Assembly: GCF_963678635.1 (NCBI RefSeq) | Contig: NC_087066.1 | Coordinates: forward strand, 10,444,723 to 10,508,722 | Length of the DNA: 64,000 bases | Direction: 5' to 3' | Source of the DNA: Symsagittifera roscoffensis | Taxonomy: Eukaryota > Xenacoelomorpha > Acoela > Convolutidae | Part shown: one piece after another, positions 53,833 through 64,000 of the stretch | How positions within the stretch are numbered: position 1 is the first letter of the stretch | How the letters are laid out: the number at the start of each line of letters is the position of its first letter | Position numbers and translations under genes: made by a program | The notes under the pieces: model-generated | Database searches by the model: none | What the model was told of the DNA's origin: nothing | Seen by the model: the letters and a program-made list of their open reading frames with translations, nothing else

Positions 53833-56800
53833 CTAATAACAAAAACTATAATGAAATTTAAGATCAATAATCAAGATTAAAACACTTTTTTAAAGTTATT
53901 TTCAGCAAAAAATGTAAATTATCTGTAACAATTACTTTCAAAGTAAGTCAGTAATTGCAAATTTAATTGATTTAACTTTCGAAAATGATAATTTATTCAA
54001 ATTTACCTAATAATGATTTATGGTTCTGTGGTGTATCTCAAGAAGAAAAATGAAGTAAAGATCCAATGGCTATAATGGTTGGGATTTGGAGTAGAACTGT
54101 TTTTATCAGCAGTTTCTTACAGTAGACTGCAGTTAATGATATACACTTAATCGGCTCTGCAGAAATATTTCACCCAGTATAAAATTTAGATATCTTACAA
54201 CACAATTGCAGTTGTCTGTTTTAAGTATGGGTTCAAGGTACACGCTGTTGGTACGTTACACGTGGTGAAACCGTAAGACTAGCAAACAACAAGTATATAG
54301 ATCTGAAATGAAGTAGTCAGCGTACCAAGTATCGATCTTTTATTTATGTTCTGTTTCTTCTCGCAGTTAAGGAACAATAAAGTTGCAGGTTTATAACTTA
54401 TTACCCGGTTCAGTCAAAATGGGTTTGCAAAATCACTTTTCGATTTGTAATTCAACGGGGGACTGATTTATAGTTATAGGTTTATGTAGGTGGAGACGCC
54501 AGTTTTATTCCTAGGGTTGGATTAAGCAGGATTGGTTTTATTTGGGTGTGAATTGGGTAAAAACTAGCTAATCAAATGAGAGTTTGACGGGATATATGTC
54601 GGAGATTGATACTATTGCAAATTGAATGAAATTTGTCTGGACAGTTTTGACAAATGCGAAAAATCGAAGGGACTTTTTTTGTTCATAAACAGTAGAATAA
54701 CAAGAAGCAGTGTGAAGAGGCGAATTTAAACCAAAGGAAATTTTAACTGATTTCTTATGGAAAAATGAACAAAGTTTGAACAAAAAAGATAAAATTTGAG
54801 GGAAAGAAGAAATTGAATTTTGGTTCAAATGAACAAATTTGAGGCGCAAAATGATCAAATAAATTGGATCAAGCGATTGACTGGGGGCAATGACGACGCT
54901 ACTGTTGGGTTCAAATAGGAGGAATAATTTGGGTCGAGGGCCTGTTTATAACAGCAGCCGGACTATGAAGAAGAGGTAAAATTAAGAGGCTTCACCAGAA
55001 GTCAAGTTGTACCCTCCATGGGAATAAATGGATCAAATGTGAATCGCTGTTATTGGTGCAATTCAGGCCAAGACTGTACTCTGCAGTGTATAAATGCACC
55101 TTCTCCGATCTGATCTGTTTAATAAATGGCTAATAAAAATAAACTCTTATTTGAAGTCACAAAATTATATCAACTTGACATATGCCTACTGAATTGTAAA
55201 CTAAACTCAATTTTAGCAACTAAACCAGAAAAAAAAAACAAATAAACACTATTTTAATATTCTTTTTTTTTGCTTGAAATTGCAGAAAATATTACAATCT
55301 CTTTTGAATAAACTATTTTTTAATAGTTTTAATGATATCCAAGTAATTGGCTTTGATATTTAATACTCAATGGTCGAATTTTTTGTTGACCAAAATAATG
55401 ACCATTTTCGTGCAAAAAGACCGCAGATGCAACTAAATAAAGAGCTTTTCATGCATATAAAAAATACATATTTTAGCAGTGATACGTAAAATAACTCTTT
55501 TTTTCAAAGCTATTCTCAATGCAAAATCTTGTTGTTATCTTCAGTATATATACCAAATTGCCAATCTTTTTTGTTTGTTTTATTTCTGGTTGCCAAAATG
55601 GTAAAGAACGTCATATGCAAAAAAATGGATCAGCAATGAGTTCTATTTTGTTGCCTTTGTAATTTGTGCTTCAATTTGATGATGCAAATATAAATTAACA
55701 ATATGACTTTTATGATCCAATGTCTCGCTTTGAAATATACCATCTAACGGTCGTCTTTTTAATATCAGATTTCAGATAAGGTAAAAACATGCAAAAACAC
55801 AGCAAACAATAAATTGATTTGATTCTTTACGCCTTGGTACCACAACTACATAGGTTTTTTTAGTCGCTCTTTTAACGCCCATTGGAAAGACCAAAACAAA
55901 AACAGTTGTATTTTGAAGGAAGTTAAAAAAAAGGATATAATATTTGTTTGTTTTGTTTGTTGTTTTACTCCGGGCAACTGTTTTGCGTGTCGCTTTCTCA
56001 AGCCGACTTCATCTCAATAATTGACGGGTAGGGGAATTATTTCAGGGAGAATTTGATTGATGAAGCAATTTTGCTTCTTTTAATCTCTTCGCCCCCGGAA
56101 ACCGCTGCGAATAATAAATTATCCAACAGACCACCGCGCAAGCCATTCAAAAGCAATAATGACTTTTTTGTATGGCAAGAAACCTTTCTGCGCCTCAAAA
56201 AGAATTATGCTGCCAATTTGGCGCTTAGAGTCTGAAAATGTCTTCTTCCTATCCAATTACGGGTCAATAACCTTCATAAACTCTTTTAAAGGCTTAGGAA
56301 TGCAGATTCAATGATTTTTAATTTCCTGTTTTTTTTTTAGAAAAAAAACTTTTTTTTAGATTGGCCAAGGTCAACAGTTTCCATGCAGACTTCAGGTCCA
56401 CGCGAGCAACCCTCTGTCTTTATCGATAAATTTGCGAACTCCAATCCCTCTCAAACAAAAATTATGGGTGGGGGTCTTTCGCAAGGCCCCAAATTCACGC
56501 CGTACGGCAGTTGAAAATGCACAGTCGCATCATGATCTTCGGCCAGGAGGGTTCTGATTTCAAATCGTGAAATCAATTCAAATTAGCATCTGTGGGCGTT
56601 TTGCAAAAAAGAGCAGATTGCTCTGCACACGGTTTATCATTGGAAAATCAAAACAATTAAAAATTTTATTAAATTAAAACACGTTTAAGTGTTTCTGCAT
56701 AATTTACGTTTAGGTTTAGTTATGATTTTCCTGCGTCTTTAACTGGGTATTTTTTCTTAGAAATTTTAATTTCAGATTCGTTTCAACGGAAAAAGAGAAA

Positions 56801-57100
56801 ACAAAACGTCTTATTTTTTTTAAAACGGACTTCCAACAAAAAAAAACGAAGAGCAGCTAAAAGCTGCTGGGTTTGAGATTGAAAAACGCCCGAAAGTTTT
56901 CTCCCTCAAAAGTTGAGCCAGAGAGCAAAACTGACAAAGTCTTGTTGTAAATATTTGTACCAATGAAAACTATGGAAAATCAATCAGCCGAGAAGAAAAC
57001 AAATTGATGAGATGTCTCTTTTTGACAGATGTATTAGCAAAGATTTCAGAAAGACTGGACCCAGAAGGCATCGCTTTTAATGCATTACTGTTAAGACTTC
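53833..57100. other. region upstream of CaMKI, no gene seen
   Basis: Expected to contain the CaMKI promoter and any 5' UTR exon, but I could not locate either. Short ORFs lack motifs. Confidence 0.4.
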
Positions 57101-57102
57101 CG

Positions 57103-57134
57103 TTTTTTTTGGGGGGGGGGGGGGGGGAGGGGGG
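57103..57134. repeat. T8-G17-A-G6 homopolymer tract
   Basis: Eight T, then seventeen G, A and six G. It could form a G-quadruplex and is error-prone in sequencing. Confidence 0.95.
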
Positions 57135-57804
57135 ATTTAAAATTAATTTTTGCATTATGCATGAAACTACAAGTACTTTCAAGTAATTTTATAGAACTTG
57201 TTTGTTATCAAAACGTATTTTTCCCATAAGTAGTGGAAGGAGATTTTTTTGTCATAAACATAACACTGACCCGGCGTCGGAGGTCGAGCGACTTACCATA
57301 GTCAAACCGTTACTTACAATCTTTACGGCAGCTTGAGCGGTTCAGGAAATTAAAATAAATGAAAATTGTCACGATTTTCCCAATTAACCAATTTCACCAC
57401 TTGCTCAAGCACATGAAAAGCTGAAAATGTTTAAAATTTATATATGTTAAAAAAAATTGTTTTGAAATTTTAGAAAGTCCTAATTTATGAAGCAATCTGA
57501 GACTTCCTCAGCTAACCATTAAGACTAATTTTTTTTTTCACTAATCAAAAATTCAATTTCATTATTTATTATAATGAAAACAATTTAGAGTTCTCAAAAA
57601 TTAATAACCAGGTTACAAAAATTTTTTGTCTTCAAGAAAAAGGATTTTTTTTGGGTAATTGTTTGCGTAATTTTGGGTAATTGGTTGCCTCATTGTAGAC
57701 CCCAATCAAGTAAAAATTGCAAAAAATTGCCTGATTATTTGGCTTCCAGAAAAATTTAGGGCAACAACTTGATAAATTAGGTTTCCTTAAAACGTTGATC
57801 AAAG

Positions 57805-58070
57805 CTTGCTTTACTCGCTCGAACTGAGACTAAAACTCACAAACTTCTTACATTTTGTTTTACTCGAATCATTTTGTTTTACTTTCAATCAAAACTGTAA
57901 AACTTTTCGAATTACGACTAAAAAGGCTGTACGATGATATTTTACTCGACTCATTCCGATGATTGTTTGTGGTATTTGATTTTGCGCGGGAAGAAAGGGC
58001 AAAAAATCTAACACAACCGAGGGGAAAAATCTTCCTCACTTTTTTGGTCTGAACAATGAAGATGATACAG
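57805..58070 (+). repeat. dispersed repeat (family W), copy 3
   Basis: TTTACTCGCTCGAAC, CTCATTCCGATGATTGTTTG, TATTTGATTTTGCGCGGGAA and a GGTCTGAACAATGAAG end align in order with the other two copies. Confidence 0.55.
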
Positions 58071-59040
58071 TTCAAAAAATACACAAAAGTTCAACTACAG
58101 AGTTGAAATTAAAAATTGTAATGCAATTTGTTTTATAATGAATTTCAAACCTAAATTTGGTTAAGTTTTGTTGTAGGTTTTCATCATAAAAACAACTTTT
58201 CTTGACATTGCTTAAAAATATCCGAAAAATTGCTTGGAAATTTTTAACTTGCTTTGATTACCGAGCTTAAAAAAGAAACTAACCTTCCTTTTCTTTTCTT
58301 ATTTGCATCCAAAAAAAAAGTTTCAATAGTGATACGTTTTTCTCTTGAATTGATTAACTGCTAAAATTGTACATCAATTTTTAGTTAAGGCAAAAAATAC
58401 AGGGAGCACGGACAAAATTTTCACCGCATGCTTATAGCTATAAGTATTTTCTACGATATTTTGATAAACAGACCAAAATTGATAATATTACTTAGAAACA
58501 GATTATGTTTCTTAGCAAAGTAATAAAATGGGGGTTAAAATGATCAATTACAAATGATTTTAATTTTATTCAAATAAAAATGCAAAAAATATTGATTATA
58601 ATCGAATAAATTGGTCTACACTTGACAGTAGTTTGTTTTGAAAAAGAAAGAAAAAACTAACTATGAGTTAAGAAAAAACTGATACTAAAATTATAATAGA
58701 ATCAATTGTTAACACTTGAGACTACTGTATGTGGGAGGGTAATTTGAATACGAAAGTGTTTTCCACACAAATTCAGATACAAAAAAAAACATTATTAAAT
58801 GGTGATTTATCAACCTAATTTTCAAGCTGAAGCAACAAAAGAGCAAAGTGCCAAAAATTTGTCGCAATTTTATGTTCCAGAACTGATCAAAATTCATCAA
58901 AAAATGTTTGCCGTTAAATATTCAGCAGTTATGCCATAGAGAAAAATTTAGTCGCTCTCCAATGAAAGAAACTAAACCATCAAACAAATTGATTGAGTGT
59001 TGCAAAACTAGACGTGGTCATTATACTCTGCGTGGTGTTA
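58071..59040. other. intergenic, no gene seen
   Basis: AT-rich; nothing recognised. Confidence 0.4.
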
Positions 59041-60578
59041 GAAAGCTAATTAAGACCAAATCAGCCGACCGAAAGTAGCTGAATTTAGACGAAAGCTGCA
59101 CGCAAACGCCTGAAAATTATTTAAAGGCTGAAAAAAGCGTTAAGAGCAAATTAGCCGACCGAAAGTAGCTGAATTTAGACTAAAGCTGCACGCAAACGCC
59201 TGAAAATTGTTTAAAGGCTGAAAAAAGCGTTAGGAACAAATTAGCCGACCGAAAGTAGCTGAACTTAGACGAAAGCTGCACGCAAACGCCTGAAAATTGT
59301 TTAAAGGCTGAAAAAAGCGTTAAGAACAAATTAGCCGACCGAAAGTAGCTGAATTTAGACGAAAGCTGCACGCAAACGCCTGAAAATTGTTTAAAGGCTG
59401 AAAAAAGCGTTAAGAGCAAATTAGCCGACCGAAAGTAGCCGATTTTAGACGAAAGCTGCACGCAAACGCCTGAAAATATTTTAAAGGCTGAAAAAAGCGT
59501 TAAGAGCAAATTAGCCGACCGAAAGTAGCTGAATTTAGACTAAAGCTGCACGCAAACGCCTGAAAATTGTTTAAAGGCTGAAAAAAGCGTTAGGAACAAA
59601 TTAGCCGACCGAAAGTAGCTGAATTTAGACGAAAGCTGCACGCAAACGCCTGAAAATTGTTTAAAGGCTGAAAAAAGCGTTAAGAACAAATTAGCCGACC
59701 GAAAGTAGCTGAATTTAGACGAAAGCTGCACGCAAACGCCTGAAAATTGTTTAAAGGCTGAAAAAAGCGTTAAGAGCAAATTAGCCGACCGAAAGTAGCT
59801 GAATTTAGACGAAAGCTGCACGCAAACGCCTGAAAATTGTTTAAAGGCTGAAAAAAGCGTTAAGAACAAATTAGCCGACCGAAAGTAGCTGAATTTAGAC
59901 GAAAGCTGCATGCAAACGCCTGAAAATTGTTTAAAGGCTGAAAAAAGCGTTAAGAGCAAATTAGCCGACCGAAAGTAGCTGAATTTAGACGAAAGCTGCA
60001 CGCAAACGCCTGAAAATTGTTTAAAGGCTGAAAAAAGCGTTAAGAGCAAATTAGCCGACCGAAGGTAGCTGAATTTAGAAGGAAGCTGCACTCAAACGCC
60101 TGAAAATTGTTTAAAGGCTGAAAAAAGCGTTAAGAGCAAATTAGCCGACCGAAAGTAGCTGAATTTAGACGAAAGCTGCACGCAAACGCCTGCAAATTGT
60201 TTAAAGGCTGAAAAAAGCGTTAAGAGCAAATTAGCCGACCAAAAGTAGCTGAATTTAGACAAAAGCTGCACGCAAACGTCTGAAAATTGTTTAAAGGCTG
60301 AAAAAAGCGTTAAGAGCAAATTAGCCGACCGAAAGTAGGTGAATTTAGACGAAAGCTGCACGCAAACGCCTGAAAATTGTTTAAAGGCTGAAAAAAGCGT
60401 TAAGAGCAAATTAGCCGACCGAAAGTAGCTGAGTTTAGACGAAAGCTGCACGCAAACGCCTGAAAATTGTTTAAAGGCTGAAAAAAGCGTTAAGAACAAA
60501 TTAGCCGACCGAAAGAAGCTGAATTTAGACGAAAGCTGCACGCAAACGCCTGAAAATTGTTTAAAGGCTGCAAAAAGT
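59041..60578. repeat. 90-bp satellite, 17 tandem units
   Basis: The anchor GAAAGTAGCT (or one-base variants) occurs 17 times from 59071 to 60511 at exactly 90-base spacing, so no unit has gained or lost a base. Units differ by point changes only (e.g. TAAGAGC/TAAGAAC, GACGAAAG/GACTAAAG). The first unit is the most diverged, as expected at an array edge. Because 90 is a multiple of three, the minus strand reads as long ORFs with a 30-residue repeat; single-base variants put stops in some units, so I do not treat it as coding. Confidence 0.95.
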
Positions 60579-62390
60579 TTTTGGTTGAGCAAACACAGGT
60601 TCTCCAACCGCAAATCAGGTTATTAAAGTCTTCGTTGTATAATTTATGCATTTTTTAAAATAGTTGTAAATTTTTGATTAAATTTTCTTAAGCAAATTTA
60701 AAAAAATATTTTGATCGTTTCTGTGAGAATATACTCTTTTTGTAGTGTGTAACTTTAATCTTAACAAAAAAAATTATTGCTGGTGATTCTTGCAATTGGT
60801 TAAATATACAGTAGAAAAAGGTTTGCATTTGGACCAAATTTTTAGAAAAGAGAACACTAGTAGTTCATGCTTGATCTCACCACATTAATCAACATTTGTC
60901 TGCTGGATATTCGGGGTAAAAGTTGGGCTTTTCTCGAGGGTGGGTCTACTTGCAAAGCAGGCAAAATGCAAATAACTTACCAAAAAAACAAACGTTTTAT
61001 GTGTTGGCGGCTAATAGCGGATATTTTAAAACAACAAAAGAGTTTAATACCTGAAAAGGTAAGTCCGTTTTAAGTCCATGTTTTTCGTTAACTGAACTGG
61101 TTCTTAGTTAACTTTATATCCGCTGGATTAGTAGCCCAAAAATAACACTTTCTTCTTATATTCCCCATCACATTAAAATATATTAAAAATTTAGAACCCA
61201 AAAAGTGCGGTAATATCCGAAAACACTAGCCAAAAATACTAGCCAATTTTGATGTAATTATTTCACAGTGGAATTTTTTGCGGATCGGTGACTTCCTTTC
61301 GAAATCAATAGAGCGTCTCTTTTTCCCTCGACTGAGGTTTTTGAAGTAAAAAATCGGAAATTAATAATTTTCTTACTGTGTTTTTTAATTAGACTGAGAC
61401 GATAGCTTAACAGGAGCGGTGTTATAACAGTCGCCGGTCTTAAGCGGTAAAATTTTTAGTGATCACTTCAGATCAATTGGGCGGAACTTTTGCATAACTT
61501 GTGACGATAAACAACCGAGAGGATAATTGGTGAAAATAACAGAAAAGTGAGAAGTAAATATAGGAATACGATGTGGAAAAATAGTGCAGCTTATTGCCAT
61601 TTTAGAGCAGGAGTGAATTTTTTCTTTGGATGCTATGTGAGGGGAATATAAGCAACATTCTCTTTGGAAAAACGCACATTTGCCGTGAATAATTTATTTG
61701 GACGTATGGCAAATTAAAGCGAGCAATTGAGTGGAGCTCTTTTGTGTTCTGAAGTGTTTTTGTAACACCAATACGCGCGGTTCAAATTTCATACCAATCA
61801 GTATTTGTTCATGCGGCGAAGGATATTTACTAGAGAAGGTAATAACACATATGCAAATGGAACATTAAACAAACTAAGCATCAACAGGTTAACCAAGTTT
61901 TTTCAAAAAAGACATTAAAAATGATGATAACAAGTCCAAAAATGCTACATTTTAACCCAGAGAACAATCGACTTAGGTAATTTCAACTTCTGAAAAACAG
62001 TTTTAGTGGCCACTGATCAACGACTATTTTTTACCGACGAGAAACAAACATCCCAGGTCAGAGTGTTCATAACCATCCTCAAACTCTGATCACCTTTCAT
62101 AGATAATTTTGGGTGGAATGAACGAAACTTTGTCTCTTTTTTACAAGAAGATGTCACTTATTTTTCTTGCACGCTCAGAGGGATGGATCGATATCAATAA
62201 CTCTATTCAATTTATGAATTTTTATGCTTTTTTGCTACTGGCGTCATTTTAATCAGCACGAAAAACCATCAAAAGCCACAAAACGAAATAATAGCACCAA
62301 TTGTTTTGACCACAATCTCGATTATAAGTTTTTTCTTTATTTTCAAATAGTTTTTTCATTTTTGTCCAAATTTCTTGTTGTTCCGACTTT
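60579..62390. other. intergenic, no gene seen
   Basis: A 68-codon ORF at 60867-61073 overlaps a good splice-donor match (AAGGTAAGT near 61058) but resembles no family I know. The rest shows nothing. Confidence 0.4.
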
Positions 62391-62910
62391 CGATACGAAA
62401 GTAACGGAATATTTGTGTTCGGGGTGGGTTTTTTTCTTCAGACAAATTTCGACTATTTAACTAGCCATTTTTGACGGAATTTTTTATGTGCTTCGAAAGG
62501 TAGTGTTGTCCTCTTCTCAAATTTGAAAAAATATTTCACCTGTGATCATTTTTCGTAAAGTTATGGGGGTTTAAAGATTGCCATTTTGCCCAATTTGGGA
62601 CAATTAACGCGCGATATATTTCGCTCTATTAACGCCTAAGCGGAGAGTTAATCCGTCTTAGAAATTGTTCCAAATTGCTTAAAAGAAGCTTTTTTGCCGT
62701 AATTGATTTGTTACAAGGAGCGAAATCTATCCTTTTGTACTTAATATGGCGTGTGGGATGATGGTTTTCATTGAAAAATTCAAATTTTAGAAAAAAAAAA
62801 TTTTCATTTTGTTTTATTTCATTTAATTTCTTAAATATTATTACTGCTCCATAAACATTGAAAGGCGGTCGGAAAATTCAGGGCTTCGCCCTGATACGAG
62901 CAGTCTTGTT
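62391..62910 (+). mobile_element. 520-bp hairpin-ended repeat, best-preserved copy
   Basis: It starts TTCCGACTTTCG-ATA-CGAAAGT-AA-CGGAA (a 12-bp interrupted terminal hairpin) and ends TCAGGGC-TTC-GCCCTGA (7-bp hairpin) plus TACGAGCAGTCTTGTT. Central blocks are GTGTTCGGGGTGGG, GCGCGATATATTTCGC and TCCTTTTGTACTT. No ORF and no terminal inverted repeats. Other copies: 22915, 27087, 27710, 28281, 31360 and 35850. Confidence 0.75.
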
Positions 62911-62946
62911 AATTTTTAAAGAAGGGCAATAGTGAGTTAGGACCGA

Positions 62947-64000
62947 TGGGTATAACTCATAGAGTAATTTCGGATAGGGTACACCGTCTGCTCGTCACGC
63001 TATCTTATTTTCGGCCGGATAGATTCGTGCAACTTCTTAGTCTAATACCGATCCTAATCTTACTCTTATACTATCTAGTCTCAGGTTGTTTAACTAGTCT
63101 CTGCTAGGCTCAATAGATCTAGGGTATACTGGTTTATTGCGGCTGCTGAAGTACTTGGGAGAGTTCAACTAATTTCTAAGTTAAATTCAAATCTCTCTGG
63201 TGCTGAAATTACAAGTAATTTCAGCACTTACAAATAAGTGGATTGTTAGTTAGATGGATCATGATTGGTTAATATTAAATACTTTACATTGGTAAAATAT
63301 CTAATTTATCCAATCATAAAATGTAGTTTAGATCAGGTTCCACCCATCCGGGTTTTACAGAGTTTTTTAGAATAGTCTTTCTGCAATTCAAAAGATGGAT
63401 GATGGACGTTGGTATTTGGCGAACATCTTATTTCTTCTGGGTTTTCTTATTAGAGAAATCCCAGATTCAATCGTTGTGTCTTCTCAAGACAACGACTGGG
63501 TTTTCGCAACAAACTCAAATCTGATTTCAGAATGGTTGGCTATGTCAGGTTTTTCTGTTTCATTGGTGAGAACTTCTTTGTGTTTGACCTTGTCTGGGAA
63601 TGGCGTGGAGATTGTGCGTTGAGGGGATGCCTGGTTACTCGGATCTGTACGTATACTTGAACATCGAGGTGGTCATTGGTCTAGTTCAATGAAGTCCTTT
63701 TCTGCGAAGTCAAGTCGTACTCTAAATCCTTTGAGTTGTGATTGTGGGCGGCATATTGATTGTAGTTGGCCATTCTTTCTCGAGTTTAGTAGGGTCGTTT
63801 TGTCTTTGGATGTTCGTCCTTGGTGTTGTATTCTGATCTATGTATTGCGTAATGTAATTTACATTTTATAAAACTTTTATTAGTTTAATATTTTTTAATT
63901 ATGATTTTAGTTAGTTGTTTTCACAAAAGCTTTTTGTTTTAGTTCAGTTGTTTTGAAGAGTTACTCACCCTTGAGTAGCTCTTATTAAAAATAGGAGTAT
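62947..64000 (-). repeat. second copy of the Ty3/gypsy-like LTR, inverted, cut by the window end
   Basis: Reverse complement of 9862-10927 with scattered differences, including the conserved 28-base palindrome (63200-63227). On the minus strand its 3' end is at about 62947 (ACCCA). It is either a solo LTR or the 3' LTR of an element whose body lies beyond 64000. Confidence 0.8.

Noticed and set aside
59180-60613. Long minus-strand ORFs with a 30-residue repeat
   Set aside because: They follow from a 90-bp satellite unit divisible by three; single-base variants create stops in some units and there is no start or promoter context.
60867-61073. 68-codon ORF followed by a strong GT donor, possible plus-strand exon
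   Set aside because: No recognisable domain, no partner exon or acceptor that I could pair with it; a FLYWCH-like reading was considered but the pattern does not fit.

Overview
The window is animal nuclear DNA from an invertebrate-type genome: AT-rich, intron-containing, standard code, packed with mobile DNA, with one 200-N assembly gap. The exact animal cannot be read off. Env-carrying Ty3/gypsy elements and heavy non-autonomous repeat load would suit a tunicate such as a larvacean, but that is only a guess.

Two host-type genes are supported, both on the minus strand. The first is a complete calcium/calmodulin-dependent protein kinase I (CaMKI) gene of five coding exons, from the ATG at 53790 to the stop at 22173 (353 residues). 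Its first intron is 27.3 kb and its other introns are 234, 266 and 2769 bp. All four introns are phase 2. The second is an intronless 618-codon gene (33741-31885) nested in CaMKI intron 1. It joins a divergent DRE-TIM metallolyase-like barrel to EF-hand calcium-binding segments, and has a TATA-like box and a poly(A) signal close by.

Layout: 1-10.9 kb is the decayed 3' part of a Ty3/gypsy-like element on the plus strand (RT/RNase H, part of integrase, a small membrane ORF, a Pro/Ser/Thr-rich ORF, an envelope-like ORF, one more unknown ORF, then an LTR). A second copy of that LTR lies inverted at 62.9-64 kb and runs off the window. 11-13.97 kb is a cluster of hAT-like MITEs. 13.3-16.06 kb holds 22-, 29-, 30- and about 176-bp degenerate tandem repeats. 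16-22 kb has no gene I can see but contains the N gap and a 397-bp palindrome. 22.2-53.8 kb is the CaMKI gene. Its introns hold a tRNA-like SINE, several copies of a 520-bp repeat with terminal hairpins, a MULE transposase relic, a TIR element just upstream of the nested gene, and a structurally intact LTR retroelement (36881-46010). 53.8-64 kb is gene-poor and contains an indel-free 17 x 90-bp satellite.

The most unusual object is the intact LTR element at 36881-46010. It has 2.45-kb LTRs, a 5-bp target duplication, a primer-binding site and a polypurine tract, but no reverse transcriptase or integrase. Instead it encodes a protein with four successive retropepsin-like units, all lacking the catalytic Asp-Thr/Ser-Gly. 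The nested barrel/EF-hand gene is the second item worth following up.
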